NCBI GenBank assembly: GCA_004551905.1 | Contig: SFPL01000061.1 | Location: 1-27,895 of the forward strand | DNA: 27,895 bases | Direction: 5' to 3' | Source: Lentisphaeraceae bacterium | Lineage (GTDB): Bacteria > Verrucomicrobiota > Kiritimatiellia > RFP12 > UBA1067 | In this document: positions 1 to 6,615 of the stretch, one piece after another | Numbering within the stretch: position 1 is the first letter of the stretch | How the letters are laid out: every line of letters starts with the position of its first letter | Notes under the pieces: model-generated | Told to the model about the DNA's origin: nothing | Databases searched by the model: none | The model's input: the letters and a program-made list of their open reading frames with translations, nothing else | Made by a program: the position numbers and the translations under genes

Positions 1-17
1 CATTCATGGCAGATTGT

Positions 18-23
18 ATTATA
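18..23 (-). promoter_or_regulatory. -10 element for a minus-strand gene running off the left edge
   Basis: The minus strand reads TATAAT here, in an AT-rich stretch, followed by ten bases and then ATG (ATG at 7-5, a second in another frame at 3-1). Only the first bases of the gene are inside the window, so its product is unknown. If transcription starts 6-8 bases after the hexamer, the leader is only a few bases, much like the metG arrangement at the other end of the window. No convincing -35 hexamer is visible. Confidence 0.4.
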
Positions 24-267
24 TCCACTACCATCTCATAGGTAGATTTGCATAGTATAGCATTTTTACATTCCGTGCGCAATGCAGCTTGAACCTCGAC
101 GGTGCTTTCGCGATTCGTTATAATATAGATGCGGCGATGAAATATTATGACAAGACACAGTTTGGCAGGGATCGCACTCCGGGCAATCCGCAACGATTTC
201 ACAACGTAAATTCGTTGGTTTGGCGTTGCGGCGCGGCCGGAGTCCGCGCCCTACCGGTTTTGACCGC
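24..267. other. Intergenic stretch without a supported gene
   Basis: This gap separates the left-edge gene from the end of the GNAT gene and is clearly more AT-rich than the rest of the window. On the plus strand TCGACG (96-101), 17 bases, then TATAAT (119-124) looks like a promoter, but no downstream start has a ribosome binding site. A 7-bp inverted repeat (230-236 with 244-250) follows the GNAT gene in the minus direction. It has no T-run, so it is at best a weak terminator. Confidence 0.4.
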
Positions 268-762
268 TCACGACATTATTTGTATTTCGCGAAAATAGGG
301 ACAGATGTTGGCAAACGATCCGTCTTTCATGCGAAAACCTCCTGGGATCATGCCGAGCTGGGTAAAACCAAGTCGCTCGTAGAGGTGTCGGGCATGGACA
401 TTGCCCTCGACTACGGCGTTGAACTGGAGGATGCCGAATCCGTGCGCCTTGGCCTGTTCAAGACAATCGAGAACAAGTTTCTCGCCGATGTGCTGCCCGC
501 GACAGGAAGAACTGACGGCGTAACTGGCGTTGGCAATGTGTCCGCATCGCCCGATATTGTTGGGATGAAGGATGTAAAGTCCCATGATCTTTCCGCCTTC
601 GCCAACCGCCACGCCGACATATGTCTGCGATGCGAAAAACCCAGTGCCTGTCTCGTGCGTCAACGGCTCCTCCTGGGGAAAGGCGTCTCCTGCCTCCACC
701 ACCTCGTTCCAAATGGCGATCATGCCATCCAGGTCTGCATCATGATATTCGCGTATGGTCAT
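268..762 (-). CDS. GNAT family N-acetyltransferase
   Basis: This is a 164-aa acetyl-CoA-dependent N-acetyltransferase. The protein has the GNAT order: an N-terminal strand-helix (TIREYHDADLDGMIAIWNEV), a central strand with GLYILHPN, the acetyl-CoA loop SCRGQHIGEKL, and the C-terminal HLYERLGF motif. The HPNN-GRCGHIANASY block is typical of a GNAT subfamily common in Firmicutes; the substrate cannot be read from sequence. The ATG at 762 is preferred over the one at 780 because it overlaps the stop of the upstream stub as ATGA, the usual sign of translational coupling. It is the last gene of the csoR-permease-stub-GNAT run. Its base composition is visibly less GC-rich than the large operons, which fits an acquired segment. 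Confidence 0.85.
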   Translation of the reverse strand: MTIREYHDADLDGMIAIWNEVVEAGDAFPQEEPLTHETGTGFFASQTYVGVAVGEGGKIMGLYILHPNNIGRCGHIANASYAVSSSCRGQHIGEKLVLDCLEQAKAHGFGILQFNAVVEGNVHARHLYERLGFTQLGMIPGGFRMKDGSFANICPYFREIQIMS

Positions 763-881
763 AATTCTGTCTTTCTGCATTCGTGTCCTGGTTTCGCCGC
801 CTCAAGCATCTTGGCGGTGTTCCAGCCCTTGTGCGGGCTGGCATTGAAGAACATGGCGAATGGTTTGTTGTTGCTTGTCAT
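759..881 (-). pseudogene. N-terminal stub of an NAD(P)H-dependent FMN reductase/flavodoxin-fold protein
   Basis: A 40-codon frame starts at 881 behind a clean GGAGG (890-894, eight bases before the ATG). Its first 30 residues match the start of NADPH-dependent FMN reductase-type flavoproteins: a hydrophobic strand, then the flavin-phosphate loop NASPHKGWNTAKMLE. After AAKPGHE the sequence no longer resembles the family and stops with TGA overlapping the GNAT start. Intact members are about 170-200 aa, so roughly four fifths are missing. I read it as a deletion remnant that now serves as a translated leader for the GNAT gene. A functional small peptide cannot be excluded. Confidence 0.6.
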
Positions 882-936
882 TTCTCGAGCCTCCACCCGA
901 AGTCATTGTGGTAGATCATGGGTCGCCGCTTTTCGT

Positions 937-1944
937 CTATTTGCAAACGGGCTTGGCATGCGCCATCTTGACTGGGCGGATCAGGTTGTAGGCGATCATA
1001 GCGGCGAGGAACGCGGCAGACGCCCAGTGCACAGCGGAAAGCGAATGGCCCGCGGAGGCGATCGCAGAAGTCGCGGGGAGCGCATCCGGGATGAAGTTGA
1101 TCGCGATGCCGCAGAGGATCGCGCCGACCATGATCACCGAGACGTACGCGGCAGCTGCCTTGCGTCCAACAAGCGCGGCGACGGTCGTGAGGGACATCGC
1201 GTTCATCGCGGGGCCTACCATCAGGAACACGAACGCCGCCCCGGGCGAGACGCCCTTGGCAACGAGCGACGCGGCGATTGGAATCGACGCCGTCGAGCAG
1301 ACGTACATCGGGAAGCCCACGAGCGCCATCACCGGCATCGCGATCCAGTCGCTGCCGTGGAACGCGTCCGCAAAGAAGTTGTCCGGCACAAGCACCGTGA
1401 CGAGCGCGGAGACGGCGAGTCCGACGGCAAGCGGCTTCGCGACCGAGCCGAGAAGCCGCCTGTACGCCTGCCAGAAGATCGCCTTGATTCCGCGAGAACC
1501 AGCGGCCGATTCCTCGACGGCGACGGTAGACGCGTCCTCTCCGTCGACCGCCGAGACCGCCGCGCCGCCGAGGACGCCGGTAAGCGCGGCGGCGATTGGA
1601 CGCGCCACCGCGAAGACGGGTCCGAGCAGAGCATAGGTAGCAAGGATTGAATCAATGCCCGTCTGCGGCGTGGAGATGAGGAACGCGGCGGTCGGGCCTT
1701 TCCCCGCGCCGTGCTTGCGAAGTCCCGCCGCGATCGGCAGCACACCGCACGAGCAGATCGGTAGCGGCACGCCTATCGCCACGGCGCGGAGAATTCCGCG
1801 AAAGCCGGAACTGCCGCCCATCATGCGGTTCACCCAGCTGCGAGGAATCCAAACGGCGATGATCCCCGCCATAAGGAATCCGAACACAAGCCAAGGCGAC
1901 ATCATGGCGAACACGTGGACGAACGCAAGCAATATGTCTTTCAT
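937..1944 (-). CDS. SO_0444-type Cu/Zn efflux permease
   Basis: This is a 335-aa multi-pass inner-membrane permease of the PF03773 family, the branch annotated as SO_0444-type Cu/Zn efflux transporters. The family signatures are visible: PLPICSCGVLPIA followed by LRKHGAGKGPTAAFLISTPQ and TGIDSI in the first half, and FPMYVCSTASIPIAASL plus GPAMNAMSL in the second half. A hydrophilic linker near residues 130-160 splits the two halves. The paired Cys motifs are plausible metal-handling sites. It lies 14 bases downstream of a CsoR-type repressor gene and should be de-repressed by the same metal. The start follows a G-rich AAGGGG about 11 bases upstream. The arsenic permeases (ArsP) are a related alternative, but the CsoR neighbour favours copper or zinc. 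Confidence 0.85.
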   Translation of the reverse strand: MKDILLAFVHVFAMMSPWLVFGFLMAGIIAVWIPRSWVNRMMGGSSGFRGILRAVAIGVPLPICSCGVLPIAAGLRKHGAGKGPTAAFLISTPQTGIDSILATYALLGPVFAVARPIAAALTGVLGGAAVSAVDGEDASTVAVEESAAGSRGIKAIFWQAYRRLLGSVAKPLAVGLAVSALVTVLVPDNFFADAFHGSDWIAMPVMALVGFPMYVCSTASIPIAASLVAKGVSPGAAFVFLMVGPAMNAMSLTTVAALVGRKAAAAYVSVIMVGAILCGIAINFIPDALPATSAIASAGHSLSAVHWASAAFLAAMIAYNLIRPVKMAHAKPVCK

Positions 1945-1958
1945 TTTCCCAACCCCTT

Positions 1959-2237
1959 CTATGCCATCTTCGAAAAACTCTCGAGCGCCTCGGCAAATGA
2001 TTCAATAGTCTCGTCGGCATTCCCCTTTTCGATGCCCTCGCGTACGCAGTGGCGGAGATGTCCGTCGAGCACGATGAACGACAGGCGGTGGAGCGCTCCG
2101 TTCGCCGCGTTGAGCTGCGTAAGGATGTCCTCGCACGGGACATCCTCCGCCAGCATCTTCTGGACTCCAGTAAGCTGTCCTATGATCTTCTTCAACCGCA
2201 GCTGAAGCGCCGTCACGTCTTCTACGCATTTCCTCAT
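1959..2237 (-). CDS. csoR: CsoR/RcnR/FrmR family metal-sensing repressor, CsoR type
   Basis: This is a 92-aa all-helical DUF156 repressor. It has the family N-terminal helix (LKKIIGQLTGVQKML) and the metal ligands in the CsoR pattern: Cys35 in VPCEDI, His60 and Cys64 in LDGHLRHC. This Cys-His-Cys set is the copper(I) fingerprint of CsoR. CstR persulfide sensors have Cys in place of this His, and RcnR and FrmR use other residue sets. An extra Cys4 sits near the N-terminus. The ATG at 2237 follows AAGGAAGGA. It is the first gene of a cassette with the efflux permease and is preceded by a promoter whose spacer carries a palindrome of the CsoR operator type, so autoregulation is expected. Confidence 0.88.
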   Translation of the reverse strand: MRKCVEDVTALQLRLKKIIGQLTGVQKMLAEDVPCEDILTQLNAANGALHRLSFIVLDGHLRHCVREGIEKGNADETIESFAEALESFSKMA

Positions 2238-2268
2238 CTTCAGTCCTTCCTTGAGCTTTTAGCAATAT

Positions 2269-2298
2269 ATTATACCATACCCCAGTAGGGTATGTCAA
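2269..2298 (-). promoter_or_regulatory. csoR promoter, consensus -35 and -10
   Basis: On the minus strand TTGACA (2298-2293), an 18-base spacer and TATAAT (2274-2269) form a near-perfect sigma70-type promoter. TGG directly before the -10 adds an extended element. It fires towards csoR, whose ATG is about 30 bases on. A second extended -10 upstream (2332-2324) may also feed the cassette. Confidence 0.8.
2276..2294. promoter_or_regulatory. Palindromic operator for the CsoR-type repressor
   Basis: CATACCC-N5-GGGTATG is a perfect 7-bp inverted repeat lying within the spacer of the csoR promoter and touching both hexamers. G-tract/C-tract palindromes with TACCC and GGGTA halves are the known operator type for CsoR-family tetramers. 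Binding here would block RNA polymerase and release on metal binding. The sequence and position are observed; the protein-DNA pairing is inferred. Confidence 0.75.
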
Positions 2299-2323
2299 TG
2301 CCGACACCCTCGGCTAAATTAGT

Positions 2324-2332
2324 AGTATACCA
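2324..2332 (-). promoter_or_regulatory. Possible second extended -10 upstream of csoR
   Basis: The minus strand reads TGG followed by TATACT. There is no good -35. Its transcript would begin near 2316 and run through the CsoR operator, so the same repressor could act as a roadblock. The TGGTATAMT shape matches other promoters in this window. Confidence 0.35.
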
Positions 2333-2333
2333 A

Positions 2334-2354
2334 AATCTCGTGGTTTGTGGCTCG
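2334..2354. repeat. Intergenic relative of the glnS heptad repeat
   Basis: These 21 bases match positions 8852-8872 inside glnS at 19 of 21 positions, including the TCGTGG heptad core, in the same orientation. The surrounding gap of about 130 bases, between tRNA-Ala and the csoR promoters, shows no other gene or terminator. Confidence 0.5.
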
Positions 2355-2458
2355 AAACCAGAAACTCGCGCAAACTGACTGGGACGCGTGAGATTACGAC
2401 GCAGGAGAAAAGATGACGGTCTGCTATGACAAATAGGCGACTGTGTCAAGGCGCGTGA

Positions 2459-2534
2459 TGGTGGAGAAGAGGAGATTCGAACTCCCGACCCCCACGTTGC
2501 GAACGTGATGCTCTACCAACTGAGCTACTTCCCC
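2459..2534 (-). tRNA. tRNA-Ala, anticodon CGC
   Basis: The 76-base cloverleaf reads on the minus strand: acceptor GGGGAAG paired with CTTCTCC, D-arm GCTC/GAGC, anticodon stem TCACG/CGTGG around loop TTCGCAA (anticodon CGC, reading GCG), a T-arm with TTCGAAT loop, discriminator A and encoded CCA. Position 3-70 is a G-U pair, the classic alanine identity element, which supports the assignment. It has its own promoter just upstream. Confidence 0.93.
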
Positions 2535-2552
2535 ATTCACGAATTGGTGTGT

Positions 2553-2582
2553 AGTATATCATATTTGGGTTCAGTTGCGCAA
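2553..2582 (-). promoter_or_regulatory. tRNA-Ala promoter
   Basis: The minus strand has TTGCGC (2582-2577), an 18-base spacer and TATACT (2558-2553), placing the start of transcription about a dozen bases before the tRNA. The -35 sits only 17 bases past the stop codon of the upstream permease gene. Confidence 0.6.
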
Positions 2583-2599
2583 GTGGCAATCCAACCGCA

Positions 2600-3520
2600 T
2601 TATCCGACAGTGACGCGGGGGTCGAGGGCGGCGTAGAGGAGGTCGGTGGCGAGGTTCACGAACTGGTAGAGAAGCGCGCCTATCACCACCACCGCGCGCA
2701 CCACCGCCATGTCGGAGGAGTGGATGGCGTTGATCGCCACCGAGCCGAGCCCGGGGATGCCGAAGAAGCTCTCGAGGAGCAGCGAGCCGGTGAAGAGGTG
2801 CGGTATGGAGAGCGACACGTAGGTGACAATCGGCACCAGCGCGTTGCGGAGCACGTGGCGGACGAGGATCACGCGCCCGGGAAGCCCCTTCGCGCGCACG
2901 GCGAGCACGTAGGGGCGGTAGATCTCGTCCAGGATCGCCGCGCGGAAGAACCGGACGTCCGCCCCCAGCGACGAGACGACGCCGATGAAGACCGGGAGGA
3001 CGAGGTTGTAGGCGCTCTCGTAGCCCCAGACCGGGAAGAGCCCGGCCTTGTAGGCGAAGAAGAACTGCCCCGCGAGCACCCAGACAACGTAGTTGACGCT
3101 CATCAGCGCCGTCGAGCCGAAAAGGACCGCGTGGTCGAGCGCTCTTCCGCGCCGTGAAGCGGCGACGAGCGCGAGCGCAAGGCCGACGAGCACCCCGAGG
3201 ACGAGGATCGGCACCGTGAGCGAAAGCGACGGCCCCACGCCGCGCGCAAGCACGTCGATGACCGGCTCCTGGTGCTCGATCGAGAAGCCGAGGTCGCCGC
3301 GGCAGAGGTCGCCGAGGTAGCGGACGAACTGCACGGCGAGAGGACGGTCGTAGCCCCACTTCGCGTTGAACGCGGCGATCGCCTCGGCTGTGGCGTTCTT
3401 CCCGAGCAGGGTCTCGGCCGGAGAGCCGCCGACGACGTTGAAGAGCACGAAGGCGAGCAGCAGGATCCCGAGCGTGGTCGGGAACGTCTGCCACAATCGC
3501 CTGAGCGCGTACTTCAGCAT
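2600..3520 (-). CDS. DppB/OppB-type ABC transporter permease, orphan
   Basis: This is a 306-aa inner-membrane permease of binding-protein-dependent peptide/nickel-type ABC importers. It shows the DppB-type start (LKYALRRLWQTFPTTLGILL), the cytoplasmic loop that docks the ATPase (YVLAVRAKGLPGRVILVRHV, the EAA-type loop), the SLLLESFFGIPGLG segment and the C-terminal DLLYAALDPRV. Length is normal for the family. The start at 3520 overlaps the stop of the preceding 647-aa gene as ATGCTGA; an in-frame ATG at 3529 is also possible, and neither has a good Shine-Dalgarno. No DppC, ATPase or solute-binding protein lies in the window, so its partners must be elsewhere, or it works with the coupled unknown protein. 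The substrate is unknown. Confidence 0.85.
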   Translation of the reverse strand: MLKYALRRLWQTFPTTLGILLLAFVLFNVVGGSPAETLLGKNATAEAIAAFNAKWGYDRPLAVQFVRYLGDLCRGDLGFSIEHQEPVIDVLARGVGPSLSLTVPILVLGVLVGLALALVAASRRGRALDHAVLFGSTALMSVNYVVWVLAGQFFFAYKAGLFPVWGYESAYNLVLPVFIGVVSSLGADVRFFRAAILDEIYRPYVLAVRAKGLPGRVILVRHVLRNALVPIVTYVSLSIPHLFTGSLLLESFFGIPGLGSVAINAIHSSDMAVVRAVVVIGALLYQFVNLATDLLYAALDPRVTVG

Positions 3521-5457
3521 CCGATGCATTCGGCGAGCTGGAGCGCGAGCCGGTCGGGGTCGCAGGCATCCAGCCGCTTCAGCGCGCACGACCAGCGGTA
3601 GGCGCCGGAGCCGTTGGTGTCGTAGGGGCGGTCGATGAAGAGGCAGTCGAACGCCGTGCGCCGCGCGCGATAGGCGGCCTGGGTCTCGGCAAGCGTGCGG
3701 CGGAATCCGTCCACATACGCCTTGGCGAACAGGTGCAGGTCGTCGACCAGGCTCTCTCGTGCGCGGACGAATCCGGCGTAGAGCGGCACGGACTCCTCAA
3801 GCGGACGGGTGTAGTCGACGAAACTGCCGGCGTGGTCGGTGACCTTCACCTCGGACGGAAGCCCGTCCTCGCCGGACACCACCACCTCAAAGTTGCAGTC
3901 GAATACGAACTTGCCGGTCTCGGAGTCGCGGCGGCCGACGACGAGGTCGACCGCGGCCGCGCCGCCCATCAGGTAGGCGAACTTCTGAGCCCAGACCGGG
4001 TTGCGGTACTTCGCGCGCGGCACTTTGTCGGACGCGGTACCGCGTTCGTAGTCGCGCATGAAGTAGGCCGTCCTCACCGCGACGCCGTTGTACTGGTTGT
4101 TGCCGCGGTACTTCTCGGTGAAGTTCCCGAAGGCGAGCTGCGGCGGCAGATTCATGCCCAGCTGCCTGCACATGAGCCGCCGGTCGAGCACGTAGTCGGA
4201 GTACTCGTCAGCCTCGATGATGGACTGGAGGAGGTCCTTGCCCTCGTCGAGGTGCTCGGCGACGCCCCATTTCTGGAGACGGATCATGGTGACCTTCGGC
4301 TTGTCCTCGCCCTTGTTGCCGTACTGCATGATGTAGAGGTGGCCGCGGCGGAGGGACGGCGTACCGGGGCGAGAGAGGGACCTGGCGATGCGGCCGATGT
4401 TGATGTACTTGACGCGCCCGAGGAGCCGGGTGGTGTTGAAGAGGAAGCTCTTGACGCGGTTGTCGCACTTCGCGAGCAGCTGCGGATCCTGGGTGCGGGC
4501 GGCCTCGTCGTAGACGCTGTCGAAGACCACCTCGCCGTCGACAATCCTCACGCCGGGCAGCCACTCGATCTGGCGGTAGAACTCGGGGGAGATGCCGGCG
4601 ACGAGCTCCTGCTCGACCGCGGCGGTCTCGTTCGGGCCGCGGGTGAGCGTCTGGCACATGGCGTTGCGCCACTCGAAGTTCTCCGGCGACTCGTCGCGCA
4701 GCTCGGCGGGAAGCGCCATCCGCCAGCGGCGGATGATTGCGGCGATCTCGGCGCGCAGCTCCTCGACCGGCATCTCGTCCGGCTTGAGCGCCTGCAGCGA
4801 GCGCTTGATCTCGATCGGCATCGTGGGCGGAAACACGTCTACCTCGGAATAGCCCTGGCGGTTGCGTTTGCCGAGGCAGCGGACAATCTCGGCCATCTGG
4901 CGGCGGAAGTCGTCAGGCGCCAGCGCCTCGAGCCGCGCAAGCGTCTCGGCGGTGAGGAAGCGTGTGCCGGTGGTGCGGTTGTAGTAGTAAATCGGCCGCT
5001 CGCCAACCGGCACCTTGGAGTTCGCGATCAGCTCGGCCATGTCCTCCTGCGAGATTGGCGCACGCGCCATGCGCCAGTTCTCGCCGCGCTCGCGCAGAGC
5101 CCGGCGCACCAGCTCGGAGCTGGTGTTGAGGAAACGGATGTTGAGCTTGGACACCAGCCGCTGCAGCTCCTCGTCAGCGCGGAACGCGAGGTCCATGCGT
5201 TCCGGGTTTGGACGGATAAGGACGTGTTCCTCGGTGAACACGAGATCCACCGACTCCGAAATCTCGGCTTCCGCCTCCTCGGGCGATAGTTCGCGACCGA
5301 GCTCCCGCTGAATCTCCTCGATCCATGCAATGCGCTGCATCGCGTGAACGCCGCGCTGTGTTACCAGGCCCGGAGTGCGGAAAAATATGGTGCCAATGCG
5401 GCTGACGAGCTTGCCCTCCGCATCGCGGGCGAATATTTTTTCACCTAACAGCTTCAT
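3514..5457 (-). CDS. Large protein of unknown family with weak kinase-like C-terminal pattern
   Basis: This is a 647-aa protein with no signal peptide and no membrane segment, so probably cytoplasmic. I do not recognise the family. Residues 1-360 are charged and helix-rich. From about residue 373 a strand with lysines (K386/K388 in DKPKVTMIRLQKW) is followed by a helical stretch, then VDLVVGRRDSE (D511), FDCNFEVV (N522) and VTDHAGSF (D541). The order lysine-strand, D...N and D-H-x-x-S-F recalls HipA or PI3/4-kinase-like folds, but the D-N spacing is not standard, so this is only a hypothesis. The gene follows an extended -10 with a leader of about 20 bases and no Shine-Dalgarno. It overlaps the downstream ABC permease by seven bases, implying coupled expression. 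Confidence 0.75.
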   Translation of the reverse strand: MKLLGEKIFARDAEGKLVSRIGTIFFRTPGLVTQRGVHAMQRIAWIEEIQRELGRELSPEEAEAEISESVDLVFTEEHVLIRPNPERMDLAFRADEELQRLVSKLNIRFLNTSSELVRRALRERGENWRMARAPISQEDMAELIANSKVPVGERPIYYYNRTTGTRFLTAETLARLEALAPDDFRRQMAEIVRCLGKRNRQGYSEVDVFPPTMPIEIKRSLQALKPDEMPVEELRAEIAAIIRRWRMALPAELRDESPENFEWRNAMCQTLTRGPNETAAVEQELVAGISPEFYRQIEWLPGVRIVDGEVVFDSVYDEAARTQDPQLLAKCDNRVKSFLFNTTRLLGRVKYINIGRIARSLSRPGTPSLRRGHLYIMQYGNKGEDKPKVTMIRLQKWGVAEHLDEGKDLLQSIIEADEYSDYVLDRRLMCRQLGMNLPPQLAFGNFTEKYRGNNQYNGVAVRTAYFMRDYERGTASDKVPRAKYRNPVWAQKFAYLMGGAAAVDLVVGRRDSETGKFVFDCNFEVVVSGEDGLPSEVKVTDHAGSFVDYTRPLEESVPLYAGFVRARESLVDDLHLFAKAYVDGFRRTLAETQAAYRARRTAFDCLFIDRPYDTNGSGAYRWSCALKRLDACDPDRLALQLAECIGC

Positions 5458-5483
5458 ATCGGTACTTTTTTGAAAACATGTGT

Positions 5484-5492
5484 ATTATAGCA
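5484..5492 (-). promoter_or_regulatory. Extended -10 promoter for the 647-aa gene
   Basis: TGC-TATAAT on the minus strand lies 26 bases before the ATG at 5457. No good -35 is visible; the -35 region falls at the foot of the 16-bp hairpin. The 5' leader would be about 20 bases without a Shine-Dalgarno sequence. Confidence 0.55.
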
Positions 5493-5508
5493 TATTTTCC
5501 GGCTATAC

Positions 5509-5544
5509 AGACATAGAAGTCTAGGTTTCTAGACTTCTATGTCT
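5509..5544. repeat. Perfect 16-bp palindrome, 4-base loop
   Basis: AGACATAGAAGTCTAG (5509-5524), loop GTTT, then its exact complement (5529-5544). It lies immediately upstream of the promoter of the 647-aa gene and after the end of the TIM-barrel gene. In the direction of transcription no T-run follows, so it is not a standard intrinsic terminator for that unit. Confidence 0.85.
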
Positions 5545-5546
5545 TT

Positions 5547-5589
5547 TAGGCTTCTATGTTTATAGAAGCCTATGGTTATGGGCTTCTAG
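5547..5589. repeat. Second hairpin with a competing alternative pairing
   Basis: TAGGCTTCTAT (5547-5557), loop GTTT, then its exact complement (5562-5572): an 11-bp stem with the same loop as its neighbour. The TAGAAGCC at 5563-5570 can instead pair with GGCTTCTA at 5581-5588 over a ten-base loop, so two mutually exclusive structures are possible. All arms share a CTTCTA core, suggesting duplication of one unit. Confidence 0.75.
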
Positions 5590-5591
5590 TC

Positions 5592-6596
5592 TTAGTTGAG
5601 CCCCTTACCCTTGAGGAAGGCGTAGGACGGCGTGACGGCCGAGAGGTCGTCGAAGTGACGCTCGCACTCGGTTACGTACCACTCCACGCCGTCGGCATCG
5701 GTGACGGGGATGAGCCCGTCCCAGTCGACCGGCGTCGCGCAGACCTTGCCGTTCTCGTCGCACCCCGGCTGGCCGAGGATGGCGTCGAACTTCTTCACGC
5801 CCTCGCCCATACCGTTCTCCTTCGCGTGGAGCGTAGGCGAGCGGTGGGGGTACTTCTTGTACTGCTCGATCGGATTGAGGCCCGGGAACATGTCGCCCGC
5901 GCAGGTCGTCCAGCCCACGTCCTGCTCCATGCAGACATCCTGCGACGTGTTGGAGAAGAAGTAGTCCCAGAAGGACTGCCCGTTCGTCATCTTGACGCCG
6001 TGCTCCCAGGTATGGTTGTGGAGGCCGATCCTGCAACCGAGCTTCTTCGCGTCCGCCGCCGCCTTGTTGTAGAGCTCGCAGAGGCGCTTGGTGAACTCGT
6101 CGATCTCCTTCGAGGGCTTGCCGACGGTGCCGCCGCGGCCGGTGTTCCAGGCGCACCCGGGCGGGATGTTGCCGCCGCCGGGGCAGATGACGAGGCTGTT
6201 GCCGTACTCGAGCTCGAACCCGCACGTCTTCTTGAGCACCTCGGGGTCGTAGTCGTACTTGCCGGCCTTGGCGTCGATCTTGAAGCCGTAGCGGTCGTTG
6301 CTGACGTGGGTGCCGCAGACGGCGAGACCGGCGTCGGCGAGCATCTTCTTGACCTCGGCCGCCGTGTGCTTGCCGTAGCCCGCGAACTCGACGCCGACGA
6401 AGCCAATCCTGGCCACGTCCTCCAACGCCTTCTCGAAGCCAACCTTGCCGATGTACTGGTGGATCGAGTAGAGCTGGAGCGCAATCTTCGCCTTGCGCTT
6501 GCCGCCGCAGCAGAACATGCCGCAGCAGCCGGGGAGCGCCACCGCGGCACCAACGCCGCCGAGCGCCTCGAGGAACGACCTTCTAGAAACATTCAT
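5592..6596 (-). CDS. Tat-exported sugar phosphate isomerase/epimerase-type TIM-barrel protein
   Basis: This is a 334-aa protein of the xylose-isomerase-like TIM-barrel superfamily (PF01261). The N-terminus carries a twin-arginine signal (SRRSFLEALGG) with an LPGC site that may be a lipobox, followed by the unusual Cys-rich CCGMFCCGG. The barrel starts at KIALQLYSI and shows the family's metal-site strands: GVEFAGYG, HVSNDRYG, IGLHNHTWEH, EQDVGWTT and HAKENG. The start at 6596 is chosen because AAAGGAGA sits directly upstream; a longer frame to 6626 has none. It begins 19 bases after the Gfo/Idh/MocA gene, a frequent pairing for oxidation and isomerisation of sugars or inositols. The exact substrate cannot be told. 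Confidence 0.85.
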   Translation of the reverse strand: MNVSRRSFLEALGGVGAAVALPGCCGMFCCGGKRKAKIALQLYSIHQYIGKVGFEKALEDVARIGFVGVEFAGYGKHTAAEVKKMLADAGLAVCGTHVSNDRYGFKIDAKAGKYDYDPEVLKKTCGFELEYGNSLVICPGGGNIPPGCAWNTGRGGTVGKPSKEIDEFTKRLCELYNKAAADAKKLGCRIGLHNHTWEHGVKMTNGQSFWDYFFSNTSQDVCMEQDVGWTTCAGDMFPGLNPIEQYKKYPHRSPTLHAKENGMGEGVKKFDAILGQPGCDENGKVCATPVDWDGLIPVTDADGVEWYVTECERHFDDLSAVTPSYAFLKGKGLN

Positions 6597-6615
6597 TTTT
6601 GATTCTCCTTTCTTA

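Noticed and set aside
230..250. GC-rich 7-bp inverted repeat after the GNAT gene as intrinsic terminator
   Set aside because: No T-run follows in the minus direction, so I do not call it a terminator.
136..298. Small plus-strand frame after a plausible plus-strand promoter at 96-124
   Set aside because: No Shine-Dalgarno, no recognisable motif, and it runs into the 3' end of the GNAT gene; the promoter match alone is not enough.
5509..5572. Hairpins as a standard Rho-independent terminator of the TIM-barrel gene
   Set aside because: In the transcribed direction they are followed by AAAAG and GTATAG rather than a T-run; the short TCTTTT occurs only on the plus-strand side, where no gene is being terminated.
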